From: Thermoanaerobaculia bacterium
GTDB taxonomy: Bacteria; Acidobacteriota; Thermoanaerobaculia; Multivoradales; Multivoraceae
DNA length: 64,000 bases
Direction of reading: 5' to 3'
NCBI GenBank assembly: GCA_022823665.1
Contig: JAJEHN010000008.1
Coordinates: 193,847 to 257,846, forward strand
The notes under the pieces were generated by a model. That model was not told where the DNA came from. It saw only the letters and a list, made by a program, of their open reading frames with translations, and made no database searches. How positions within the stretch are numbered: position 1 is the stretch's first letter; each line of letters begins with the position of its first letter. The translations under genes and the position numbers were made by a program. Positions 35,554 through 43,829 of the stretch are shown piece after piece.

Positions 35554-36489
35554 ATGAGCGTTTCCGTCTGCCTCACGTTCGACTTCGACGGCATCTCGTC
35601 GTGGTCCGGCGGCGCCCGCCGGACCCGGTCGCCCAACCTGCTCGCGCGAGGTGAGTTCGGAGCGGTAGGCGCCGAGCGGCTCCTCGATCTGCTGGAAGAC
35701 CGGCAGCTCCCGTCGACCTGGTTCACGCCCGGCCACACGATCGACACCTGGCCCGACCTGTGCCGGCGGATCGCCGAGACCGGCCACGAGCTCGCCTACC
35801 ACGGCTACTGCCACGAAGCGCCGTCGAGCAAGCGAGACGAAGCCGAGGAGCGCGCCATCCTCGAACGAGGAATCGCCTGCATCGAACGGGTCCGGGGCCG
35901 ACCTCCCGTAGGCAGCCGGAATCCAGGCGGGAACCTCGGTCCCCGCTGGGTCGATCTGCTGCTCGAGTACGGCTTCTCCTACGACTCCTCGATGGCGCCG
36001 CACGACTTCCAGCCGACGTGGGTGCGCAAGGGCGACATCGCCCGCACGGACGGCCCGCACGTTTTCGGCGAACCGGTCGACCTGGTCGAACTCCCCTTCG
36101 ACTGGGCGCTCGACGACTGGCCGTACTTCAGCCCCGACCTCCCGCGTTCGGAAGGCCTACGCTCCCCGAACGACGTCTACGAGATCTGGGCCGCGGAGTT
36201 CGACTACCTCCATCAGCGCCTCGGCGCCGGCGTCTTCGTCCTCTGTCTCCATCCGCAGTGCATCGGACGCGGCGCCCGGATGCTCATGCTGGAGCGGCTC
36301 CTCGACCACATGGCGGACTGCGACGGCGTCGCCTTCCGCACGATGGAGGACACGGCGGCCGAGTTCAGAACCAGGGAAGGGACTGGCCGTTCAGGCACTG
36401 ACCGCCTCAACGAACCCCCGGACCCGACACTGGATTGGGACGATGTCAAGCGCGATCTACTCGATCAGGACCCAGGTCGGCGCGGCTAG
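35554..36489 (+). CDS. Polysaccharide deacetylase family protein
   Basis: 311 aa from ATG 35554; the track's longer ORF adds 56 unrelated residues. NodB-homology (CE4) fold: the first motif LTFDFDG (7-13) supplies the catalytic and metal Asp, HGYCH supplies the metal His pair, and SRNPGGNLG stands where family members have RxPxG. The later LELPFDWALDDWPYF and FVLCLHPQCIGRG are typical of the PuuE-like branch that acts on non-polysaccharide amides. No signal peptide, so it is probably cytoplasmic. Substrate unknown. The palindrome at 35475 lies upstream. Confidence 0.88.
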   Translation: MSVSVCLTFDFDGISSWSGGARRTRSPNLLARGEFGAVGAERLLDLLEDRQLPSTWFTPGHTIDTWPDLCRRIAETGHELAYHGYCHEAPSSKRDEAEERAILERGIACIERVRGRPPVGSRNPGGNLGPRWVDLLLEYGFSYDSSMAPHDFQPTWVRKGDIARTDGPHVFGEPVDLVELPFDWALDDWPYFSPDLPRSEGLRSPNDVYEIWAAEFDYLHQRLGAGVFVLCLHPQCIGRGARMLMLERLLDHMADCDGVAFRTMEDTAAEFRTREGTGRSGTDRLNEPPDPTLDWDDVKRDLLDQDPGRRG

Positions 36490-36498
36490 CGCCTGGAG

Positions 36499-36531
36499 TC
36501 GACGCGAACACACTTGACTGCTATTGTGTTC
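36499..36531 (+). promoter_or_regulatory. Promoter and operator of RHH/RelE module
   Basis: TCGACG (36499-36504), 17-bp spacer, TATTGT (36522-36527), then 7 nt to the ATG at 36535. An inverted repeat GAACACA (36506-36512) / TGTGTTC (36525-36531) spans the spacer and the -10 box and is the likely antitoxin operator. Confidence 0.6.
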
Positions 36532-36534
36532 TCC

Positions 36535-36777
36535 ATGAGCAAGACGATCACCCTGAGACTCGACCAGGCGATCTACGAGGAGTTCAAGGAGGCGGCGGCA
36601 GCCGAGAATCGGCCCTTGTCGAATCTCATTCAGACGGCGGCGCTCGCGAAGGTCCGCGAGCAACAGTTCGTCGACGACGCCGAGATGGCCGAGATCCTGG
36701 AGGACGAGTCGTTGCTCCGCCGGCTGAGGGCAGGGTCGCGCGACGCGGCTCAGCGCAAGGGCGCGTTTGTTGACTGA
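36535..36777 (+). CDS. RHH-type antitoxin of RelE module
   Basis: 80 aa from ATG 36535 (MSKTITLRLDQAIYEEFKEAA), the classic ribbon-helix-helix N terminus: one strand, two helices. It is followed by a toxin-binding tail (DDAEMAEILEDESLLRRLRAGSRDAAQRKG). The track's start at 36514 lies within the promoter and operator. The stop overlaps the RelE-type toxin start. It neutralises the toxin and represses by binding the GAACACA/TGTGTTC repeat (inferred from position). Confidence 0.85.
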   Translation: MSKTITLRLDQAIYEEFKEAAAAENRPLSNLIQTAALAKVREQQFVDDAEMAEILEDESLLRRLRAGSRDAAQRKGAFVD

Positions 36778-37051
36778 CTATCGGCTGTTCGAGACGGACC
36801 AATTCGATCGCGACCTGCGCCGGCTCTCCCGTGCCGGCCATCAAGCGATCGTCGACAAGCTCAGGAAGGTCGTGTACCCGCAACTACGCCAGCATCCGCA
36901 CGCGGGCCCACACATCAGGCGCCTCAGAGGCTATGAGCCGCCGACCTGGCGCTACCGGATCGGCGCCTGGCGCTTCTTCTACGAGATCGACGAAGAGACG
37001 CGGAGCGTCTTCTTGATCGGCGCCGTTCACCGCGGCGCCGCGTATCGCTAG
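36767..37051 (+). CDS. RelE-family toxin
   Basis: 94-aa RelE-fold toxin: YRLFETDQFDRDLRRLSRAGHQAIVDKLRKVVYPQLRQHPHAGPHIRRLRGYEPPTWRYRIGAWRFFYEIDEETRSVFLIGAVHRGAAYR. The YRIGxWRxFYEID strand and the final basic and aromatic residues match the RNase surface of the family. The start is TTG (36767 or 36770) inside the antitoxin's last codons, so translation is coupled. Antitoxin-first order, unlike the other two complete modules here. Confidence 0.88.
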   Translation: MLTDYRLFETDQFDRDLRRLSRAGHQAIVDKLRKVVYPQLRQHPHAGPHIRRLRGYEPPTWRYRIGAWRFFYEIDEETRSVFLIGAVHRGAAYR

Positions 37052-37076
37052 CGTCAACGTCGAGGAAGCAGGACTG

Positions 37077-37982
37077 ATGGCACAAGGATTTACGGACCGC
37101 GACGTCCCCGACCAGTCGGGACGGACCTTCCTCGTCACCGGCGCGAACACCGGCATCGGCTTCGAGACGGCCAGAGTGCTGGCGAGGAAAGGCGGACGAG
37201 TGCTTCTCGGGTGCCGTTCCGAGGAGCGCGCCGCGGGCGCGATCGAGCGGATCCGCGCCGAGTCGCCCGAAGCCGACGTCGAGTTCCTGCCGCTCGACCA
37301 GGCCGACCTGGCCAGCGTCCGCGCCGCCGCCGAACGGGCGGCCGCCGAGCCGCGCCTCGACGTACTCGTCAACAACGCCGGCATCATGGGGGTGCCGCGC
37401 ACCCTGACCGTGGACGGCTTCGAGGCGCAGTTCGCCGTCAATCACCTGGGCACGTTCGCCCTCACCGGGCTGCTCCTGCCGAAGCTCGAGGAAACCGAGG
37501 GCAGCCGGGTCGTCGTCACCGCCAGCCTCGCTCACCGCGGCGGCCGGATCCACTGGGAGGACATCGACGGCGCGAAGGTCTACTCGCGCCAGGCCCGCTA
37601 CCAGCAGAGCAAGCTGGCCAATCTGCTCTTCATGGTCGAGCTCGACCGGCGGCTGAAGGCCCGCGGCTCCCGGACGATCGCCGTCGCCTGCCATCCGGGT
37701 CTGGCGCAGACCGAGATCGGCCGCGCCTTTCCGCTGATCCAGATGGCGGCGCCGCTGGTTCGCACCTTCTTCAACACCCAGGCGATGGGCGCCTGGCCCA
37801 CGCTGATGGCGGCGACCGGGTCCGATGTCGAGGGTGGCGACTACTACGGTCCGGCACGGTTCGGGGAGTTGAGCGGTCCGGCCATCAAGGCATGGTCGAA
37901 TCCGGCGAGCCGCGACCCGGAACTGGGCCGGCGGTTGTGGGAGCTTTCGGTGGAGATGACGGGGGTCGATCCGGGGATCTGA
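37077..37982 (+). CDS. Short-chain dehydrogenase/reductase (retinol dehydrogenase-like)
   Basis: 301-aa classical SDR: NAD(P)-binding TGANTGIG (21-28), NNAGIMG, and catalytic Ser (VVVTASLAHRGG) with YQQSK. The sequence FTDRDVPDQSGRTFLVTGANTGIGFETARVLA and the later CHPGLAQTEIGR place it near the retinol dehydrogenase/WW-domain oxidoreductase group. It lies 25 nt after the toxin gene and ends 1 nt before the GTG of the FAD monooxygenase, so those two oxidoreductases probably act in one pathway on a hydroxylated or carbonyl substrate. The pathway is not identifiable. Confidence 0.92.
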   Translation: MAQGFTDRDVPDQSGRTFLVTGANTGIGFETARVLARKGGRVLLGCRSEERAAGAIERIRAESPEADVEFLPLDQADLASVRAAAERAAAEPRLDVLVNNAGIMGVPRTLTVDGFEAQFAVNHLGTFALTGLLLPKLEETEGSRVVVTASLAHRGGRIHWEDIDGAKVYSRQARYQQSKLANLLFMVELDRRLKARGSRTIAVACHPGLAQTEIGRAFPLIQMAAPLVRTFFNTQAMGAWPTLMAATGSDVEGGDYYGPARFGELSGPAIKAWSNPASRDPELGRRLWELSVEMTGVDPGI

Positions 37983-39590
37983 GTGAACGCCAGGACCATC
38001 GAGACGCAGGTGCTGATCGTCGGCGGCGGTCCGATCGGTCTCATGGGCTCGCTGCTGCTGTCCCGGCTGGGCGTCAGGTCGCTCGTCGTCGACCTGCGGG
38101 GACGGACCAGCACGCACCCGCGTTCCCGGCTGCTCGACGCCCCGTCGGTCGAACTGATGCGCGAGGTCGGCGTCGAGCAGCAGGTGATCGACACCGGCCT
38201 CGGCCCCGACTGGACCGAGTACAACCGCTGGTTCGACAGCCTGGCGGGCAGGGAGATCTGCCGGGTGCCCACGCCGTCGTTCCACTCGGTGCGGACCGAC
38301 CGTAGTTCCTCCATGCCCGTGATGACGGCGCAGGACTACGTCGAGGCGATCCTCTTCGACAAGGCTCAGGAGGACCCGAACGTCGACCTCCGCTTCGACA
38401 CCACGGCGAGCGCGCTGGCCCAGGACGACTCCGGCGTCACCTGCACGATCCGCGACAACCGCAGCGGCCGCACCACACTCGTGTCCGCCGAGTTCGCGGT
38501 CGGCGCCGACGGTCTCCGGAGTTCGACGCGCGCCGCGATCGGAACCACGCTGGAAGCGGACTTCATGGACGTTTTCTTCCAGGACGTGATCTTCGAGGCG
38601 GACTTCACGATGCACACGAGCGACCGGCAGGGCGGCCTGCTCTTCATCGCCCACCCGATGGGAGCGGCCGTCTTCCAGCCGCTCGACGGCGTACGACGCT
38701 GGCGCTGCCAGATCGGTGGATTCGACCGGAGCCGCGAGATGACCGCGGAGTTCGCCGAGGAGTGGATCCGATCGGCGCTCGGCGCGGACGACCCGGTCCC
38801 GATCGAAGTGCGGACAATGACGGAATGGCAGTTCCAGCCAGGCCGCGCCGGCCGTCTCGGCAGGGGCCGGATCTTCCTGGCCGGCGACGCCGCGCACGTG
38901 TTCATCCCGACCGGGGGCCTCGGCAACAACACGGGCTTCGTCGGTATCCGCAACCTTGCCTGGAAGCTCGCCTTCGTGCTCCGCGGCGCCTCGCCCGCTT
39001 CCCTGCTCGAGACGTACGACGCCGAGCACCAGCCGGTCGCTGAGCAGCGCGTCGCAGCCGGCCGGCGCAACGCGCAACTGTCCGGAGGGATCTTCCGGGC
39101 GTTCCACGAGGGCGGCGATACGGAAGCCGCCGCCCGGAACTGCCGCCAGTACGGGGACTACGACGGCCTGATCTACGGATACGAGTTGACGTCGGCGCTC
39201 TGCGCCCGCGACGACGCGGCCGCACCGGAAGTCGACAACACCGTCTGCGACTACGTGCCCGTCGTCCGTTCCGGGCGACGGGCGCCCAACCTCTGGCTGG
39301 ACGAGAGCTGGACCCGTTCCGTCCACGACTGGAACGGCCAGGGCTACACCGCCGTGCTGGGCGCGTACGTGGACCCTGCGCCGTGGCAGGCGGCCGTCGA
39401 CGCGACCGCCGCGCCCGGGTTCCCCATTCAGGTCAAGCAACTGCCCGAGGTGCCTTCGGCCTCCCCGTACGACAACGGAGAGATCGTCCTCATGCGCCCG
39501 GACAGCATCGTCGCCGACCACTGGAACGCCGCCAGCATCCGCGCCGGTGAAGAGACGGTACGCCTAACCCGCATGCTGCCAACCGGGTAG
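37983..39590 (+). CDS. FAD-dependent aromatic monooxygenase-like protein
   Basis: 535 aa, GTG start immediately after the SDR stop. Group A flavin monooxygenase (PheA/TfdB/MhpA family): Rossmann VLIVGGGPIGL (10-20), the DG motif VGADGLRSSTRAAIG, and the FAD-ribityl motif GDAAHVFIPTGGLGNNTGF (about 301). The C-terminal region (about 400-535) is a shortened thioredoxin-like domain ending in NGEIVLMRPDSIVADHW, as in family members. Expected reaction: NAD(P)H- and O2-dependent hydroxylation of a phenolic or polyketide-like ring. Substrate unknown. Confidence 0.92.
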   Translation: MNARTIETQVLIVGGGPIGLMGSLLLSRLGVRSLVVDLRGRTSTHPRSRLLDAPSVELMREVGVEQQVIDTGLGPDWTEYNRWFDSLAGREICRVPTPSFHSVRTDRSSSMPVMTAQDYVEAILFDKAQEDPNVDLRFDTTASALAQDDSGVTCTIRDNRSGRTTLVSAEFAVGADGLRSSTRAAIGTTLEADFMDVFFQDVIFEADFTMHTSDRQGGLLFIAHPMGAAVFQPLDGVRRWRCQIGGFDRSREMTAEFAEEWIRSALGADDPVPIEVRTMTEWQFQPGRAGRLGRGRIFLAGDAAHVFIPTGGLGNNTGFVGIRNLAWKLAFVLRGASPASLLETYDAEHQPVAEQRVAAGRRNAQLSGGIFRAFHEGGDTEAAARNCRQYGDYDGLIYGYELTSALCARDDAAAPEVDNTVCDYVPVVRSGRRAPNLWLDESWTRSVHDWNGQGYTAVLGAYVDPAPWQAAVDATAAPGFPIQVKQLPEVPSASPYDNGEIVLMRPDSIVADHWNAASIRAGEETVRLTRMLPTG

Positions 39591-39596
39591 GTCGCC

Positions 39597-39622
39597 CCAC
39601 ACAGGGTGCGCCGGCGCCCGCG
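39597..39622 (-). repeat. Three-hairpin repeat family, eroded 3' end
   Basis: On the minus strand GCGCCGGCGCACCCTGTGTGGGG: the second arm of hairpin 3 and the tail with one substitution. The first arm is lost. It lies 7 nt after the monooxygenase stop. The extended tail CACCC(A/T)GTGTGGGG is shared with the copies at 47685, 47719 and 53827. Confidence 0.5.
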
Positions 39623-39712
39623 TTCGCAGACGCCTACGGTAACCGCTGGCCCGTCGACATCGTCAGTCTTGCAGGAGGCCTCCGCCTCCGGTTCGGAGAG
39701 AATGTTCCGGCA

Positions 39713-41083
39713 ATGACGAGAGCCAGGATCGCCGGCGGCACCGCCGCGCTCTTGCTGGTCGCCCTTCTCGTGGCTCTCGGCCTCGTCGCGGCCCGTCTGC
39801 TGCGAAACGTGGACCTCGACGCTGACGTCGCCGCCGCGGCGGCGATTCCCCGCTCGCCCGCGACGTCGGTGGAGGCCCACCAGGGCTTCCTCTACGGACG
39901 CGTCACGACGAAGAGCGGCACCCCGTACGAGGGAAGACTGCGCTTCGGCGGCGACGAGGAGGCCTTCTGGGGCGACTACTTCAACGGCTTCAAGGAGGAG
40001 AACCCCTGGGCCGCCAACGTGCCGCCCGAGCGGCTGACCGAGAGCCGGCCGGTCACCGTCCTCGGCGTCGAGATCACCCGGCGGAAGAACCGGCTCAACC
40101 TGGGCCGGCCCTTCATGGCGCGCTTCGGCGACATCAGACGGATCGAGCCGAGCGGACGCGAACTCCTCGTGACGCTCAGGAGCGGGACCGGGTTCATCCT
40201 CGACCGCTTCGACGCCGACGACTTCGCCGATGGCGTGCGGGTGTGGGACGACCGGCACGGCGTCGTGGACCTCGGCGAGCGTCGGATCCCTGCCATCGAG
40301 TTCCTGCCGACCGCCGACCTGGAAGCCGCTCCGGACCGGCTGCATGCCACGGTACGCACCGCACAGGGGAGCTTCACCGGCTTCGTCCAGTGGGACCGGC
40401 AGTACAGCGTCGGCGTCGACGAGCTTCAGGGCCGGACCGACGACGGGGAGCTCAGCCTGCGCTTAGACGCCATTCGTGCCATTGCGCGCGACTCCGAGGA
40501 CAGCGCGCTGGTGACGCTGCGCGACGGTCGCAAGTTGATGCTCTCCGGCACCCGCGCCGTCGGGCGCGGCAATCGCGGCGTCTACGTCGACGACCGGCGG
40601 TACGGCCGCGTGCTCGTGTCGTGGGCGGCTTTCGAGCGGCTCGACTTCGGCGGTGGCGACGGCAGCGGCCCCGCCTACGACGACTTCCCGCCGGGGCAGC
40701 CGCTTTCAGGGACCGTAACGACCCGCACGGGCAGGCGCCTCGCCGGCCGGCTCGTCTTCGACCTCGATGAGAGCGAGACGACCGAGACACTCGACGCGCC
40801 GGCGGGCGGCATCGACTACACGATTCCCTTCGGCCTGGTCGCGTCGGTTGTGCTTCCCGACCGGGAGGGCTGCGGCCCGGGCCGGCATGCCGGCGTGACG
40901 CTACACAGCGGCGAGACCCTGGAACTCGAGTGCGCAGGGGACCTCGGCGAAGGCAATGCCGGAATGCTGATCTTCACCGACGGTAGCGAGAGCGCCGAGT
41001 ACGTGGCTTGGGGCGACGTGGAGCGGATCGACCTCGATCGGACGCCGGCCATGTTCCCACCGCTGGAAGCATCTCGCGGCTGA
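39713..41083 (+). CDS. Membrane-anchored beta-rich protein of unknown function
   Basis: 456 aa. One N-terminal transmembrane helix (TAALLLVALLVALGLVAARLL, about 10-30) anchors a periplasmic domain with no recognised motif. The domain has repeated short beta patterns of the type GxVxTxxGxxYEGRLRFG, TLRSGTGFILDRF, TVRTAQGSFTGFVQWD, TLRDGRKLMLSG, TVTTRTGRRLAGRLVFDL and TLHSGETLELECAGD. This suggests four to six Sm- or SH3-like strand repeats, each followed by an IxRIE-type segment (DIRRIEPSG, AIRAIARDS, DVERIDLDR). The stop lies in the 41072 direct repeat. Function unknown; ORF quality and codon use support a real gene. Confidence 0.7.
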   Translation: MTRARIAGGTAALLLVALLVALGLVAARLLRNVDLDADVAAAAAIPRSPATSVEAHQGFLYGRVTTKSGTPYEGRLRFGGDEEAFWGDYFNGFKEENPWAANVPPERLTESRPVTVLGVEITRRKNRLNLGRPFMARFGDIRRIEPSGRELLVTLRSGTGFILDRFDADDFADGVRVWDDRHGVVDLGERRIPAIEFLPTADLEAAPDRLHATVRTAQGSFTGFVQWDRQYSVGVDELQGRTDDGELSLRLDAIRAIARDSEDSALVTLRDGRKLMLSGTRAVGRGNRGVYVDDRRYGRVLVSWAAFERLDFGGGDGSGPAYDDFPPGQPLSGTVTTRTGRRLAGRLVFDLDESETTETLDAPAGGIDYTIPFGLVASVVLPDREGCGPGRHAGVTLHSGETLELECAGDLGEGNAGMLIFTDGSESAEYVAWGDVERIDLDRTPAMFPPLEASRG

Positions 41084-41106
41084 TCGCGTCGCCGCGTTCC
41101 GCCTCG
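41072..41106 (+). repeat. Direct repeat, left copy (about 35 bp)
   Basis: Shares CTCGCGGCTGATCGCGTCGC and the following CCGCCTCGA with 41580-41614, with only about three mismatches. It includes the stop codon of the 39713 gene. The two copies are 508 bp apart and bracket the small coiled-coil membrane protein gene. Confidence 0.65.
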
Positions 41107-41273
41107 ACGACGGACACGTCGTGCGCGGCCCGCATCGTCGTTGATACTCTCCCCGGCATCGCGTGAGTCCGGCCCCGACCCACACCGTCGTACACGCTGC
41201 GCGGTCATCAAGTGCAGCGAGGCGAGACTTGAAGGAGCAGCCCGATGGCGTTCAGGCAGAGGCAGCGGTCGCG

Positions 41274-41570
41274 ATGATGGGTGGCAATCAACACACGCCG
41301 GCAACGAAGCGCGACCTCGCTTCGGTTGAGAGTTCACTCACGCACGATTTCGAGAATCTCCGGACCGAACTCCGGCAGGACGTCGCGCAACTCCGGACCG
41401 ACGCCATACTGCAGGACGTGCGGCACCAGTTCGAGAGCACCCGCCGCGAGTTCGCCGGCCTACTGGGCGACCTGCGACGAGATCTGAGGACCATCAAGTG
41501 GGTGCTGGCGGCAGTGCTCGCCATCATGGTGTCGATCACGGTCGGCACTATCGCTCTTGCTCTCAGTTGA
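41274..41570 (+). CDS. Small coiled-coil protein with C-terminal membrane anchor
   Basis: 98 aa from ATG 41274 (MMGGNQHTPATKRDLASVE). A long amphipathic helix (LTHDFENLRTELRQDVAQLRTDAILQDVRHQFESTRREF) is followed by one transmembrane helix (WVLAAVLAIMVSITVGTIALAL). The layout resembles DUF1640/CCDC90-like and phage-type bdr membrane proteins, but no specific family is claimed. The upstream GAAGGAG best fits an ATG at 41245 that opens a 10-codon Arg-rich ORF (MAFRQRQRSR) whose TGA overlaps the ATG here, so translation may be coupled through it. The GTG at 41163 used by the track is less likely. Confidence 0.6.
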   Translation: MMGGNQHTPATKRDLASVESSLTHDFENLRTELRQDVAQLRTDAILQDVRHQFESTRREFAGLLGDLRRDLRTIKWVLAAVLAIMVSITVGTIALALS

Positions 41571-41579
41571 GTGGAAGCT

Positions 41580-41614
41580 CCTCGCGGCTGATCGCGTCGC
41601 CACGCCCCGCCTCG
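41580..41614 (+). repeat. Direct repeat, right copy (about 35 bp)
   Basis: Second copy of the repeat at 41072-41106, starting 9 nt after the coiled-coil gene stop. Together they flank that gene like the ends of a duplicated or inserted segment. No transposase or target duplication is visible. Confidence 0.6.
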
Positions 41615-41799
41615 AAGACTCGCGGCTCGCCAGACTCCTGAAGCAAAGGAGCCCGCGACGCCGGCCAAGAGAGTTCCCGCACGGCGCCGCAGCTCAGGCT
41701 CAGCACCATGTAGAAGAAGTTCACACGCCGCCGAGTCGGTCGGCGCAACCTCCTCTCTCGCCGGGCCGTAGGAAGACGGCCCCTTCGTGGGACTGCAGG

Positions 41800-43350
41800 T
41801 CAGAGGCCCGTGAGCGTGACGATGCAGCACAACTCCGCCACGCCGAAGAGGAGCGCGTCCAAGAGTCCGCGAACCGATGTCACGACCGCCAAGGCCTCGC
41901 CGAGAAACAGGGCAACGAGGCCCGTCGACGCAAGCAGAATCTGCAAGGAGGCGCCCAACCAAGCGGGCCACTGGACGCCCTTCGGAGTCGTAAAGTCCTC
42001 TCGACGAAGCCACCACTTGCCGAGATAGTGGCCCACATCCCGTCGCGCGCTGCGCGCCTTCAGGTAGGCGCCGTGAGCAATGAACGCCCAGCGGTTGCCG
42101 CTGAAGCGGAACACCTCGGGCCGGAGCTTCGCCTTCGCTGCCGCTTCATTCCCCCTGATCGCGCGCAATGCGCCTGAGATCGGGTCGAACGGGCTGCAGA
42201 CGTTGAGCCATCGAAAACCCTTGGCGAACACATCGTTCTTGTTCAGCATGACCATGTGGGGCCACAGGTCGACGAAAACGTGAAGCGGCGAACCGTAGGT
42301 CACGAAGCCTCCCAAGTCTCTGAACAACTCCTCGCGCGACAGAGCGTCCGTCGGCTCCAACCAGTCCGGTCTTCTCGGCCACATGTTCTCCGTGTCGTCG
42401 TCCTCCCGCTGCGTCTTGAACCGCGGGTCAAGCTGGTCCCAGTGCCCCTCTTCGAGGTAGTTCGGCAGGACGTAGTCCGGCTCCATGAGTCCGTTGAACG
42501 CAACGACGCTGCCGAGACTGTGCGCCATCACGTACCACTGGTCGTAGTCGCGCTCCGCCATCGACACCATCTTCTGCACCATGCGGCGGCTGATCGGAAC
42601 CCGCGACGGCAGCCCCATGTCGGGACCGCTTCCAGTGTCCGCCCGCGCTCCCTCGGTGTAGATCTGCACATCGCCAAAGGACTCGAGCAACACTACGGGA
42701 GAGGGCGCGAAGCCCCGCAGAAGACGGCGGAGCAAGCCCCACGTGAAAGCAACGAGAATCGCCAGGCTCGAGAAGCAGCCGAGGACGAAGAACTGAGGTA
42801 GGCGGCGCATGCCCGAGCGGGGAGACTCCAACTCCACGAGACCGCCATTCCGGGCTCGATTCCTCCAAAGCCTGTTATCGAACCTTCCGGTTCTGGCCCG
42901 GAAGCGGAGGAAGGGCGCGCGCACGACCCACCAAAGGAATCTCCCCCAGTAGCGCAACCCCGTCCGCACCCCCAGGTCTGCCCACCAGACTTCGTGGAAA
43001 TGAAGATCCACCGTTTCGTTCTGGTTCCCGCCCACCTGAACGCGCACGACGATCCGACGACCACCCTCGGCCGCACGAGCCTCCGTACCATCGCGGTCGC
43101 CCTTTTGCCCTGCCGCCGGGTCGGCAGGCCTCGGGCGTTCAGGCTCCTGGCATACGTCACGTACCTCGTAGTCGGTTCCCCAGCTCGCGATCAGGCTGCG
43201 CACCACTTTCTCCACGTGGGCACCCGGCTTCTGCTCGCCCATGCCATGCACGAGCAGTACGCCGAGTTCGCGGCGGGCCGAAGCGAAGGCGTTGCCATCC
43301 ACGCCGCCGACCGTGCCGCCGTCCTTGTCTGCTGCACCTGGATCCGTCAT
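41800..43350 (-). CDS. Membrane-associated lipase-like alpha/beta hydrolase
   Basis: 516 aa from ATG 43350, which has GGAAGGG 8 nt upstream; GTG 43440 would add 30 residues. The N-terminal strand ends in LLVHGMGEQ (oxyanion region), and the nucleophile elbow is MAHSLGSVVAFNG (GxSxG). A central hydrophobic segment (FFVLGCFSSLAILVAFTWGLL) and two C-terminal ones (LGASLQILLASTGLVALFLG, LLDALLFGVAELCCIVTLTGL) indicate a membrane protein. The later VTYGSPL matches the second signature of this hydrolase group. It is the last gene of the 41.8-47.3 kb cluster. Substrate unknown, possibly lipid. Confidence 0.75.
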   Translation of the reverse strand: MTDPGAADKDGGTVGGVDGNAFASARRELGVLLVHGMGEQKPGAHVEKVVRSLIASWGTDYEVRDVCQEPERPRPADPAAGQKGDRDGTEARAAEGGRRIVVRVQVGGNQNETVDLHFHEVWWADLGVRTGLRYWGRFLWWVVRAPFLRFRARTGRFDNRLWRNRARNGGLVELESPRSGMRRLPQFFVLGCFSSLAILVAFTWGLLRRLLRGFAPSPVVLLESFGDVQIYTEGARADTGSGPDMGLPSRVPISRRMVQKMVSMAERDYDQWYVMAHSLGSVVAFNGLMEPDYVLPNYLEEGHWDQLDPRFKTQREDDDTENMWPRRPDWLEPTDALSREELFRDLGGFVTYGSPLHVFVDLWPHMVMLNKNDVFAKGFRWLNVCSPFDPISGALRAIRGNEAAAKAKLRPEVFRFSGNRWAFIAHGAYLKARSARRDVGHYLGKWWLRREDFTTPKGVQWPAWLGASLQILLASTGLVALFLGEALAVVTSVRGLLDALLFGVAELCCIVTLTGL

Positions 43351-43423
43351 TCCGAATTCCCTTCCGGTCCCGATGGTGGCCTCTCCGCCCTCCAAAGCTC
43401 CCTTCCTCTTCACGGTCATGACC

Positions 43424-43816
43424 TCAAAGGCCGCCGCCACCCCTCCGAAGCAAGGACCGTCGGCTAGCTCCCCCCTCCCGACATTCGAAATCCCTCGGAC
43501 ACCCGTATGCGAAGCGGCAGGCCAGCGATCCGATTCCGCGCGCTTGGACTAGGCCATATCCGGCCAGCGCAACTCCGCCCGTTTCCCCCTTCGGGATCGA
43601 TCCCGCAACACCGGAAGAGACCGCGCAGCGCCACCGTTCCCTCGACCCTTCGTGCACCGCCTGCACCACAGGTGTTGCCGGAATCTCAGTCCGCAGGCAA
43701 GCTGTAACGGAGGCCGCGGAAAGGCCGCCAACCAGGAAAACCACTGAGACCTTCAGCGTAGAGAAGCGCTTGGGACACAACAACCACCTGCCGGAATGAC
43801 GCCGCACACTCCCCAC
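43424..43816 (-). CDS. Putative cysteine-containing lipoprotein
   Basis: 130 aa from GTG 43816, with AAGGAG 9 nt upstream. After a basic n-region comes VSVVFLVGGLSAASVTAC with lipobox VTAC. The mature part includes RERWRCAVSSG and a cluster CRFAYGCPRDFEC. The ERWRC motif is shared with the lipoprotein at 45505-45939, so the two may be distant relatives. It starts 14 nt after the upstream gene's stop and ends 73 nt before the preferred hydrolase start, consistent with one operon. No family recognised; the ORF is listed in the track but easily taken for a shadow. Confidence 0.55.
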   Translation of the reverse strand: MGSVRRHSGRWLLCPKRFSTLKVSVVFLVGGLSAASVTACLRTEIPATPVVQAVHEGSRERWRCAVSSGVAGSIPKGETGGVALAGYGLVQARGIGSLACRFAYGCPRDFECREGGASRRSLLRRGGGGL

Positions 43817-43829
43817 TTCCCCAGACTCC

